This document shows positions 55,442 through 64,000 of a stretch of 64,000 nucleotides of DNA, piece by piece. Source of the stretch: Chionoecetes opilio. Its lineage: Eukaryota > Arthropoda > Malacostraca > Decapoda > Majidae. The notes beneath the pieces are model-generated. The model did not search any database and was not told the DNA's origin. It was given only the letters and a program-made list of their open reading frames with translations. The stretch covers positions 1 to 64,000 of the forward strand of contig JACEEZ010003532.1 in assembly GCA_016584305.1 (NCBI GenBank). The letters run 5' to 3'. The position numbers and the translations under genes were made by a program. Within the stretch, counting starts at the first letter, position 1. Every line of letters starts with the position of its first letter.

Positions 55442-57018
55442 GTTCTAAAAAACTGTGCTTCTGTGCTTGCACCCTGCCTGGTCAAACTTTTCCGTCTTTG
55501 TCTATCCACTTCCACCTTTCATTCTTGCTGAAAGTTTGCTCTCATCCAACCTGTTCCTAAGAAGAGTGACCGTTCTAATCCTTCAAACTACCGTCCTATA
55601 GCTTTGACTTCTTGCCTTTCTCAAGTTTTTGAATCTATACTTAAAAAGAAGATTTTTAAGCATCTATCTGCTCACAATCTTCTATCTGATCGGCAGTACG
55701 GTTTCCGTAAAGGGCGACCTACTGGCGATCTTCTAGCTTTCCTAACTGAATCTTGGTCACCCTCCTTTAGGGGTTTCGGTGAAACTTTTGCTGTTGCCCT
55801 TGACATATCAAAAGCTTTTGATAGAATCTGGCACAAATCTTTAATTTCCAAACTACCCTCGTTCAGTTTCTACCCTTCTCTCTGTACCTTCATCTTAAGT
55901 TTCCTTTCAAACCGTTATATTGCAGCTACTGTAGAAGGACATTGTTCTTATCCTAAATCTATCAATAGTGGTGTTCCCCAGGGTTCTGTCCTATCACCCA
56001 CTCTCTTTCTATTATTCATTAATGATCTTTGTCTAACTCAAAGCCCTATCCACTCCTACGCTGATGATTCTACCCTGCATTTTTCAACGTCCTTTAGTAG
56101 ACGTCCAACTCAACAGGAACTAAGTGATTCACGGAGAGATGCCACCGAGCGCCTAACTTCTGATCTCTCTATAATTTTTGATTGGGGCAAAGCAAACCTT
56201 GTTTTGTTCAATGCCTCAAAAACCCAATTTCTTCACCTATCTACTCGACAAAACCTACCAGATAACTATCCCCTCTTCTTCAATGACACTCAACTATCTC
56301 CTTCTACAATGAACATTCTAGGACTACCCTTTACTAAAAATCTGAACTGGAAATCTCACATCTCATCTCTTGCTAAAACGGCTTCTAAGAAGTTTGGTGT
56401 CCTGTGGCGTCTGCGTCCTTTTTTCTCTCCCTCCCAGTTGTTTGCTCTGTACAGGGCCTTATCCACCCATGTATGGAGTATGTCTCACATGTTTGGGGAG
56501 GATCCACTCATACAGCTCTCCTAAACAGGGTTGAGTCAAAAGCTTTTCGTCTCATCAACTCCCCTCCTCTGACTGACTGTCTTCAATCTTTAAATCACCG
56601 CCGTAAGGTTGCTTCTCTTGCTATCTTCTACCGTTATTTTCATGCTCACTGCTCTTCTGAACTTGCTAACTGCATGCCTCCCCCCCTCCCGCGGCCTCGC
56701 TGCACAAGACTTTCTACTCATTCCCATCCCTATTCTGTCCATCTTTTAATGCAAGAGTTAATCAGTATCTTTACTCTTTCATCCCTTTCACTGGTAAACT
56801 CTGGAACTCTCTTCCTGTTTCTATTTTTCCACTTCCCTACGACTTAAATCTTTAAAGGAGAAGAGTAACAAGACACCTCCCGAACTAAATTGGCACATCC
56901 CTCTTCATTTTATTCTCTTACTGTCTTCTTTATAGGGACTGGCAACTGAGCGGGCTTTGTGTTACCTATTTTTGTTGTGCCCTTGGCCAGTCCTTTGTGA
57001 TGTAAAAAAAAAAAATAC

Positions 57019-58120
57019 TCTACTCCCGTCTTGTGATTGTTTTTTTGCATTTAATATCCTTCGCTGGCCCAACTCCCTGATATTTTTTTTGTCATTAAAG
57101 ATCATGCTTATCATAAGATTTTCAGGCTCCTGCAAAATTGTGATGTGCTCTTCGTTCACCATCCTTTTGCATTGAGTTTTTCCTTTTCCTTCAGTTGTTA
57201 GCGTTTTATCTTTAGGGCCATCAAAGTAACTAGATGCCAAAGGGCGGATGCGTTACATCTTTTTGAGTGTGAATTTCTCTTCTTGCTTTGTTACGTGCTC
57301 TTCTTACTTTATTTCTGTCAATAACTCCTGTCTCATCTATCATGCCAAAGTCGTCTAGAACAGCACTTGCCAGAAAAGCAGCAGCTCTGTCAGACAATAC
57401 ACCACGATTACATGCAATAGCAAGAGACCTCAGACTTCTTTTCTTGCTCTTCCTATTCCTATCCACTTCCCTTATTGCTCTAGCAGGAAATTGTGAAGTA
57501 TATTAATCTTCACTGCCTTCACTTTCTGAACTTGTACTGTTGTACAATTCAATATCACAGAAGGCATTGTTTGAACTGGGACCAGGTGGTTTATTTTCTA
57601 CTCAAGCGTTTTACATTTATTTTTGTTGTGGTAGCATCCAAGGATCCAATAACCATTGTTCTTTCTTTTCTCTGATACAACAAAAATTCTTGCTCCATTT
57701 GTGGCACTCTTCTCTCCTTGTCACACTTGCAATTCTTGAATTCCTTACATTTGCAAGCAGCAATGTCAGATAATCTGGCTTGAGCATCTTTTTGAAAAGC
57801 TAAAACTTTCTCTTGATAACTTTCAATGTCCTTCCTTCCTTTTGCTGGCCTCTGTAATATTTTGTATTTGCTGTGATAACTCTTCAACATCTGCATAATA
57901 CGTTCATCAGACACTGATGGAATAGAAGCTCGCTGTCACAGTCTTCACCTTTGAAGTTATATGGACACTTATCTCAGAAAATGTTGGCTCCTTTTTAGAA
58001 CTCTTCAATTTTTGTCGAACATATAGATAGTATTTCATTACATCATCATATGTTGGAAGACAGGACATACTTAAATCTTCTGGGCAGACATTCAGAGAGA
58101 TTTAAAGGCCACGGTGGTTA
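57019..58120 (-). pseudogene. VER-family protein, N-terminal and central parts
   Basis: Minus-strand reading from about 58,085: PTYDDVMKYYLYVRQKLKSS, SVSDERIMQMLKSYHSKY (57,914), DIAACKCKEFKNCKCDKERR then VPQMEQEFLLYQ (57,750-57,680), a damaged linker, LSDRAAAFLASAVLDDFGMI (57,400), NKVRRARNKARREI, SSYFDGPKDKTLT (57,235), EEHITILQEPE, and then directly NLMISMIFNDKKNIRELGQR (57,140). From the family I expect about 250 residues between the last two blocks, so this copy has a large in-frame internal deletion besides the LINE. The Cys pairs in ACKCKEF.NCKC may bind metal. The function is unknown. Confidence 0.75.
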
Positions 58121-59651
58121 GCTTAACTAACTTCCTCTATTTCTACACCCCGGAGCTCGTGGGCATTCAAGTACGAGATATGGCAGTGGCGGTACATGGT
58201 TACTATGGGCATCGATAGCTGATTGGCTGAGCGAGTACAATGACGTCACAGCCTCGCCAGCGAATCACATAGTATTTCTCAAAACGTTTCAGCTAATCAC
58301 AAGGCTTCCACGCTCTCAGCTGTGTTTACAAATTTATCATCCACACCATAATGCTCCACCCTTCTTCCTCCTCCTCCTCCACCTCCTAGCTTCTCCTACG
58401 CCTTCTCCTCCTCCTAACCTTTTCTTATAGCAGTTGGTAGTAGTTGTAGTAGTAGCAGCAGTAATAGTAGTAGTAGTAGCAGCAGTAATAGTAGTAGTAG
58501 CAGCAGTAATAGTAATGGTAGTAGTAGTAGTGGTAGTAGTAGTAGTAGTGGTGATGAAGGAGGAGGAATTAGGTAGAGGAAGAAGGGAAGAATAAAGGGT
58601 AAGAGGAAGGATGAGGAGGACTATAACTTGTCTGTCGCGGAGCCGTGCGTGGTGGTGTATGGCATCGACTAGTCGCTACCCGCCGGTGTGGTGTGAGACG
58701 AGCTGACCTCGGGTGAGATGCCGCCGTTCACCACTCGGCCCATCACCCCAAAACAAACTCACCACGAGCGCATGGATTGTTATATGGCCTAATTTCATTT
58801 GTATACTTGCCCTGTTCAGTTCTTGAGTCAGAAGACATCATATATACTCAATTTATGAGTATTTTTATATATGTTTACGTCCTCTACGAGTCTACACCAC
58901 CCCCTAGGCAGTCTTTAAGTTTAAGTCTTCTAACGTCTTTAAGTACGTCATCAATCTGCACGCTGAATGCCAAAACAGCTGATGGCAGTCGCTAGGTCGT
59001 GAAGCATGGACGTTAGCGTCTCTGAATGTGGCCCCTGGTGTCCCAAAAATGTGACACATACTCGCAAGTCTTGTTGCATGGGAAGTCATCCTTCTCAAGT
59101 ATTTAAATCAATCAGAGTTGTCTGTAGGAAGCAAACTTATGTGGTGCTGCCTCAACAACGGATGACTGAAAAGACTGACTGGAAGGTAGCTCCAAGGTTG
59201 CTAGATTTGCTCATGGGCTTATTACCAAATTCCTCGATTTTTATTACCAGATTAACGTTTTTATTACCAAACTAATAATATAACTTATTTATATATTTTC
59301 ATATATGATATACCAGTACCTATAAGTGGATTTAAACTACACCTCTTGGAAGTAGTATAGTTTACGGTGTTTAAGTTCGTTCTGTGCAGGTTGATTAATT
59401 TAAAAGAGCATCCAAGTCTGTCTCCTCTGCAGCTAGTACGTGCAGAGCGTACACATGTTGGTTGATGTACATTTTTTTTCGCATTCTGTCAGTTATTTCC
59501 AAGTCTATGCAGCCAGTCATTTACAGTATGGTCCGTATTCTTAGAATGGATTCAAGCATGGGAAGCTTCATTCGGTTTCGTACTTCAGTTTTTTATTGCA
59601 TTAGCATGCGAAAAAAACCTCCCTCAACAAATACAATGCTCACCGGGATGG
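58121..59651. other. Upstream flank with trinucleotide repeat
   Basis: No gene. 58,435-58,570 is a TAG/CAG-type trinucleotide array (GTAGTAGTAGCAGCAGTAAT units), preceded by a CTCCTCCTC tract. 58,180-58,270 has CAAT-like ATTGG and a TGACGTCA site (58,242), which could be remnants of a promoter for the minus-strand gene. That is only a suggestion. Confidence 0.5.
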
Positions 59652-59659
59652 GGGCTGTT

Positions 59660-61678
59660 CAGTGGCGTAGCTACGGGTGGGCCTGGGTGGGCACGTGCCC
59701 ACCCACGAGAAGCCGGTGCCCGCCAGGTGCCCACCCACTGGCCACGGCTGCCGTGTGGTGTGGGAGCCGTGTTCCACTAGGTAGGACTGAGGGAGCATGC
59801 ATGGAGTATTATAAATAATTTCTACTGATGACTTACCCGCGACCTCAAATACATAAATATTTTCCTCTGCTTGAAAGAAAGAAACATGCCTCTGAGTGAG
59901 TGAAATTCATAAGCTTTCTATTGATCACTTTTAATAGCAACGAACATAACTAAATTACCCCAGTTACCCTTACAAATTTTCTATAATTCCTTGTGTTGGT
60001 ACTTAATTGGTACGTGTCTCCCTCTTGACTGCACAGTTCTTCTCATTATTGGAAAAACTATGTATTCATCAGTGGATCTTATGTCCATGCAAAATGGTTG
60101 GATGTGCAAAAGGAAATGTATTCCAATGAGCAACAACCTACAAGCTTTACAGACGACTACAACGTACAGAGCTACAACGACTTTCAGATACCAGATGGGC
60201 TTGCAGGTATGATACTTGCAAAGTAATGAAAGAGAGACTGAATGCCGTTCTGCGTGTTCTAGAAGGTTTATCAAATGACTGCAATGCTGACAGAGCTATT
60301 GATGTAAGAGGACTTTTAGGTCAAATAGATGCTGGGTTTGCTATGAAGCTAGCCATTATGACACATATTCTTGGTAGGATAAATCAGTTATCAAATTTGC
60401 TACAATCAGCCAATCTTGACATGGTAAAAGCTGTAGAATTAATTGAAACTGTAAGAGCCCGCCTTGAAGAAATTCGGTCAGACCAAGCCTCTTTTGATGC
60501 TTTGTGGGATGAAGTTGAGAGAAACTCAGCAGCTCATGGTTTTGATACTTCAGAGTGTAGAATGTGTAGATCACCAAGGAAACGGAAACTGTCTACAAAA
60601 TTGCAGGATTTTGTTGTTACTGATTATATTGGAAAACAGTCAGGGAGCACACACTCTGATTTCAGTGTTAAGGATTCAACACGAATTAACTTCTTCTATC
60701 CTATTCTAGATCATATGTTAACAGAAATGACAAGGCGCTTCAATAATGAAGCATGTGAACTTATGAAAGCATTACAGGCACTGAATCCACAAAGTAAGGA
60801 GTTCTTATCTTTTGAGAAAATGTCTGGACTTATTCATGCATTTCGTGCTAATGAGGAAGATCTTAACCATGAGCTGCACTCTGTAAAACGCATGTTAGAA
60901 AGACGCTATAAGGATGTAAGTGACAATGAAAGCCCAAATCACTGTTACATTTAGTGAGAATCTTGGTCCATATGAAGAGGCATTTCTTGAGTTCTACAGA
61001 CTGGCCAAAATTTATGTAGTATTACCTGTGTCATCAGCTTCAGCAGAGGGAAGCTTTTCTGCTCTGAAATTAATCAAAGCTACACTGAGAAATACAATGG
61101 GCAATGAGAGATTAGGTAATCTTGCTGTGTTGTTAATTGAAAGCAGGCGAGTTTAAAAGCCTTAATTTAGAAGAATTTGTTGATAAGTTTGCTGAGAACC
61201 ACAAGAACAGAAGAATTCTGCTTAAGTGAGGTATTTTCACTTTCTCAGTGGAAATTTTTATTTTATTTGCCTGCTGCTATAAAACTTCTGCATTTTTTTA
61301 AATTTTCAGTATCAATGATGTTATTTCTATTTTGTATAAGTGGTAATATATGTATTTCATTTTTTGTCATGACTGCTTTATTTCGTTCTCCATCAGCAAC
61401 TGGATGATACCCTACAGTACTCAAAACACACACTCCTAGAATAAAATCTAATAACCTTCCATAGTTCATACGACATAAGATAAACTCTTGATATTGGTCA
61501 GAATGCAAAATATGCAAGGGGGGGGTGGGGGGGTCTTGGCACTGTAAGTGAAAGTAAGTCCCCAGTCCCCATCAAACTCCTCAGCTGTATGGCCTTGTTC
61601 AGCTCATCTAGTGCCCACCCATAGTCAGCTGTGCCCTCCAGGTGCCCACCCAATCATAAATACCTAGCTACGCCACTG
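59660..61678 (+). mobile_element. hAT transposon with perfect 8-bp target duplication
   Basis: The left end CAGTGGCGTAGCTACGGGTG and the right end (read inwards) CAGTGGCGTAGCTAGG are terminal inverted repeats. GGGCTGTT flanks both (59,652-59,659 and 61,679-61,686). Subterminal GTGGGCA/TGCCCAC words repeat near both ends, including the palindrome GTGGGCACGTGCCCAC (about 59,687-59,702). It carries the C-terminal half of a ZMYM1-like hAT transposase. At 2,019 bp it is shorter than an autonomous element and lacks the N-terminal part of the gene, so it is probably a deletion derivative. Confidence 0.95.
60060..61229 (+). pseudogene. hAT (ZMYM1-like) transposase, C-terminal half
   Basis: The plus strand carries HAKWLDVQKEM (60,090), an LSDTRWACR motif (60,177), and a 242-residue open piece from 60,226 (MKERLNAVLRVLEGLSNDCN...) with a long helical insertion domain. 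A frame shift near 60,945 leads into FYRLAKIYVVLPVSSASAEG then SFSALKLIKATLRN and NERLGNLAVLLIE (61,000-61,146), the hAT C-terminal dimerisation domain. After another one-base shift it ends KFAENHKNRRILLK and a stop at 61,229. Two or three single-base indels separate otherwise well-kept coding sequence, so inactivation looks recent. The DDE residues cannot all be confirmed because the N-terminal part is absent. Confidence 0.85.
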
Positions 61679-61686
61679 GGGCTGTT

Positions 61687-62447
61687 AGGCATATGATAAT
61701 GCATATGATGCTAGTTCCTCATTTTGTCTTGAAATCGAAGTAATATTCGACCGTATTCATAAGAGCCTTTCCTCTTGGACATGTGACAATTCAGTCAAGA
61801 GCTCAGCCCAAGTTCGGAGCCAACTGGCCGCCACGCGGGTGCGGGGGACAGGTCTGCGACCGCGTACTTGTACCTGACACGTCCTATTCCTGTCCTGACC
61901 CCTGACCGTATATGCACTTTTCAGTGCGGGACACAAACAATTAACTAGCTCAGCCCATCAAGTTATACTTTTGAGGGGAAATGAATAAGGGTGTTTTCTG
62001 TTCTCTACCAAATTTCGTTCTTTTCATTACCAAATTTTCCAATACCAAATCATGTGATTCATTATCATATGGATTTTTCATTACCAAATTTACCCTAATT
62101 TGGTAATTAAAAATACGAAATGGCAACCTGGGTAGCTCAGCCAGCTGTCTCGCACTGCTATAGCATAAACGTGACGGGACTAGGCTGCTACGCTGCGACG
62201 TTACACAGTCATTTAGGCTGCTATAAATTATATTTGAAAAAAAATATATAAACATCTTTGTAGCTTTTGCGATTTTCTTAAATATTTTGAAAAATGCTTA
62301 GATTTTACGAAAATATAATAATGAATTACTAAGCCGTGGAGGAAAATATATTAGGCTACAGCACCAAGATTTTACACACGCTCCTATATGAATCCCATGC
62401 ATTAAAGTTTTAACTGTTAGAAGTACCTATGTCACTTTGTGATTTTC
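61687..62447. other. Interval without gene
   Basis: Mixed-composition DNA. A GTAGCTCAGCCAG word at 62,132 resembles a tRNA 5' part, but no tRNA can be folded. No coding sequence is recognised. Confidence 0.45.
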
Positions 62448-62572
62448 AGGAATATTTTGAGAAACATTTCATGAAAACTATATTCTGAATTACTAATTCG
62501 GGGAGGCAGAAAATATTATTTCATAGAAAGCAGATGTTTTATGTGTGCTTAGGAAGCAATTTAGAATATAAT
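62448..62572. repeat. Inverted repeat, right member
   Basis: Reverse complement of 51,878-52,007. An AT microsatellite follows immediately (62,570-62,625). Confidence 0.8.
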
Positions 62573-62591
62573 ATATATATTATAATTTTAT

Positions 62592-62622
<31 letters not shown>

Positions 62623-63017
62623 TATAACTATTATAAATCTATACTTGATTTGCCTGGCTTGTAATATTTTAAAAATGCAGAAAATCCCAGGGGTTTTTTC
62701 ACTTTTCCATTTTTTGAGTTCCGTGGGGAACAGAAAATATTGTTGCAGAAATTTCTTGGTTTTTCACTGGGATTTTTTTATCATGGATACACAACTTTTG
62801 AGCACAATTGGATTTTGAATCTAAAAAAAAAAGTGTTAAAACGATCCACCCTAATGTGTATGTATTATATTTTTAGGCTAAAATATATTCAGTGGCTTGA
62901 AATACTTAGATTGGCTGGAGATTGGCTGGGTTTGCACCTAAGAAATTTTGGCAACACCTGTAGTGGAAGAGCATATTAGTGTTTTTGTGTGTTTGTTAGA
63001 AATGGTAATAAATAAAG
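62573..63017. other. AT microsatellite and AT-rich DNA
   Basis: A TA tract at 62,570-62,625, then AT-rich sequence without a gene. Confidence 0.5.
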
Positions 63018-63483
63018 GGATCACATGAAGATTCGCCACCCCAACACTTGGGGTGGCCGATCTTCTTGTGGGTGAGTCCCGGTGAGAGTGACCTGGCCGA
63101 TCTTTATGTGAGCGAGTGGTTGGGTTACGTAACCAATGTCCAAGTTAGGTTAGTGAACTAGCGGGAGGGAAGGTTGTTTGGTTTGAAGGGCCCCTCAGTT
63201 AGATCAGGAGAGTATTGGTCATTATGGAGTATTTTATTGTATTGAACTGCAGTTTTAACGAATAAATGAGATATAGGTAAAGTATCTCTTTTTTTTCTTA
63301 AACCATTGTTCAACACAATACCACACTTTATGATGATAAAAATTGAGAAAGTTAACCTACAAGTGGATTTTCATAAGGATAAATTTTGGGTGACACATCT
63401 TCAGTAGGTGGGTAAGACTAGGTAGGGAACGTGGCGGATCTTCAAGTTGGTAAGACTGGGGTGGCGGATCTTTTATGTAATCC
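63018..63483. mobile_element. 466-bp MITE with 8-bp target duplication
   Basis: The ends read inwards GGATCACATGAAGATTCGCC and GGATTACATAAAAGATCCGCC, each continuing ACCCCA. AAATAAAG is duplicated exactly (63,010-63,017 and 63,484-63,491). The left end also forms a hairpin with CCACCCC-aacactt-GGGGTGG. A stretch at 63,122-63,225 (GGTTACGTAACCAATG...) resembles 9,254-9,355 inside the Harbinger element. An 8-bp duplication suggests hAT mobilisation, although the end sequence is not typical. Confidence 0.85.
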
Positions 63484-63705
63484 AAATAAAGTTGGGAGAA
63501 AATATATGATGAATATGTAAAGAAGCTCCTCGGCTTTGTAAACAATATTAACGCTTCCACTTAGTGATCAAGGGGCGTAAGGAATGTCTCTCAACCATAA
63601 TACGGAGACCTACCTGATTAATATCTAGTAATTTTTAGGGGGAAACCGCACCTATTTATATCAAGACGAAACTTCTAAAGGTATAGAAACTAACTTAGAT
63701 AACAT

Positions 63706-64000
63706 AAGGCCATGTCACACGGACACTTTTTCCGGCATCTTTTGGTAGCAAACGCGTATCAGGCATCATTTGAGCCTGATACCGGCATCTTTTGGTAGCA
63801 AAGCGGATAGTCGCATTTGTTTGCCTATACCGGCATCCTTGTTTACACATTGAGCCTGTAGGCACAGTGCAGCACTGAACTTCATTTTGGGGAAAGGTGG
63901 CTCGAAGGGGCAAATGTAAGTCAAATTATGAAAAATACCATTTTCTGTTTCTTTGATCTTATGATGGATCATATATTATATATTCACGTTTTGTTTGTTG
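63706..64000. mobile_element. One end of a further DNA transposon (partial)
   Basis: GGCCATGTCACACGGACAC at 63,709 looks like a transposon terminus. It is followed by a repeated CCGGCATCTTTTGGTAGCAAA (63,733 and 63,782) and a third partial copy at 63,829. The element would continue beyond the window, so the class and other end are unknown. Confidence 0.4.

Larger units (their letters stand above)
52694..57012 (+). mobile_element. LINE copy 2 (CR1/Jockey-like), 5'-truncated, with poly(A) and target duplication
   Basis: It starts AGCTGGTGCAGCACC inside the endonuclease region and ends GATGTAAAAAAAAAAAA. AAATAC flanks it (52,688-52,693 and 57,013-57,018), although the A part merges with the tail. 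Coding blocks: [20 protein letters not shown] and [13 protein letters not shown] (endonuclease C-terminus), a linker, [16 protein letters not shown] at the start of the reverse transcriptase, then after the LTR insert SLSQVFESIL, RQYGFRKGRPTGD, VALDISKAFD, GVPQGSVLSPTLF, YADDST (56,060; intact catalytic box), LGLPFTKNLNW. It has one stop near 55,535 and frameshifts near 56,460 and 56,750. It is inserted antisense in the VER-family gene. Confidence 0.92.

Noticed and set aside
58435..58570. CRISPR-like or clustered short repeats
   Set aside because: It is a simple trinucleotide microsatellite with no spacers. The window is eukaryotic.
62120..62200. tRNA-like GTAGCTCAGCCAGCTG
   Set aside because: No matching T arm or acceptor stem follows at the right distance. 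It is at most a decayed SINE start.

Overview
This window looks like repeat-dense intergenic DNA from an invertebrate, most likely a decapod crustacean. That placement is an inference. It rests on the style of the non-LTR retrotransposons, whose endonuclease and reverse-transcriptase motifs I associate with crab and shrimp genomes, together with THAP, ZMYM1-type hAT and PIF/Harbinger fragments, spliced transposon genes, abundant MITEs and microsatellites. I see no intact host gene, rRNA or tRNA. Almost every protein-like stretch is transposon-derived and broken by stops or frameshifts.

Layout. (1) 1-13,255 is a huge inverted duplication: a noisy left arm (1-5,605), a 1.44 kb spacer, and a cleaner right arm (7,048-13,255). 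Each arm carries a decayed PIF/Harbinger element (Myb/SANT gene plus the transposase N-terminus) and, beside it, a TIR-bounded element with a gene of a widespread uncharacterised family that I call the GCDT family after its Gly-Cys-Asp-Thr motif. (2) 13.3-18.2 kb holds a 5'-truncated LINE split by a tRNA-derived SINE. (3) 18,250-23,772 is a 5.5 kb TIR-bounded element carrying a second, distinct and much longer GCDT-family gene with a clear splice acceptor. An internally deleted derivative with the same TIRs sits at 25,101-27,156. (4) 28.5-33.8 kb is a minus-strand, two-ORF, RNase-H-bearing non-LTR element. (5) 34.4-44 kb has MITEs, a second uncharacterised gene family (the VER family, named for its Cys-His-Thr-Gln-x-Val-Glu-Arg motif), an RTE fragment, G-rich minisatellites and a head-to-tail pair of non-autonomous Helitrons with an empty-site copy nearby. 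(6) 44-51.3 kb is short repeats, CR1- and RTE-like fragments, and a TIR element with a 7-bp target duplication. (7) 51.6-62.6 kb contains a THAP exon and a VER-family gene cut by a LINE, which is itself cut by a TG...CA solo-LTR candidate. A complete hAT copy with an 8-bp target duplication lies at 59,660-61,678. (8) 63.0-64 kb has a MITE with an 8-bp duplication and one end of another transposon.

Most interesting: two unrelated-looking TIR pairs each enclose a GCDT-family gene, and one of them has an internally deleted partner. This suggests that this common 'uncharacterized protein' family is the gene of a DNA transposon lineage. The family is predicted from motifs only, and I cannot check whether it already has a name.

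Quality warning: 1-5.6 kb and about 24.85-36.5 kb show exaggerated homopolymer runs, and there is an N at 8,588 inside a local duplication. These parts look like unpolished or gap-filled sequence, so frameshifts there may be technical.
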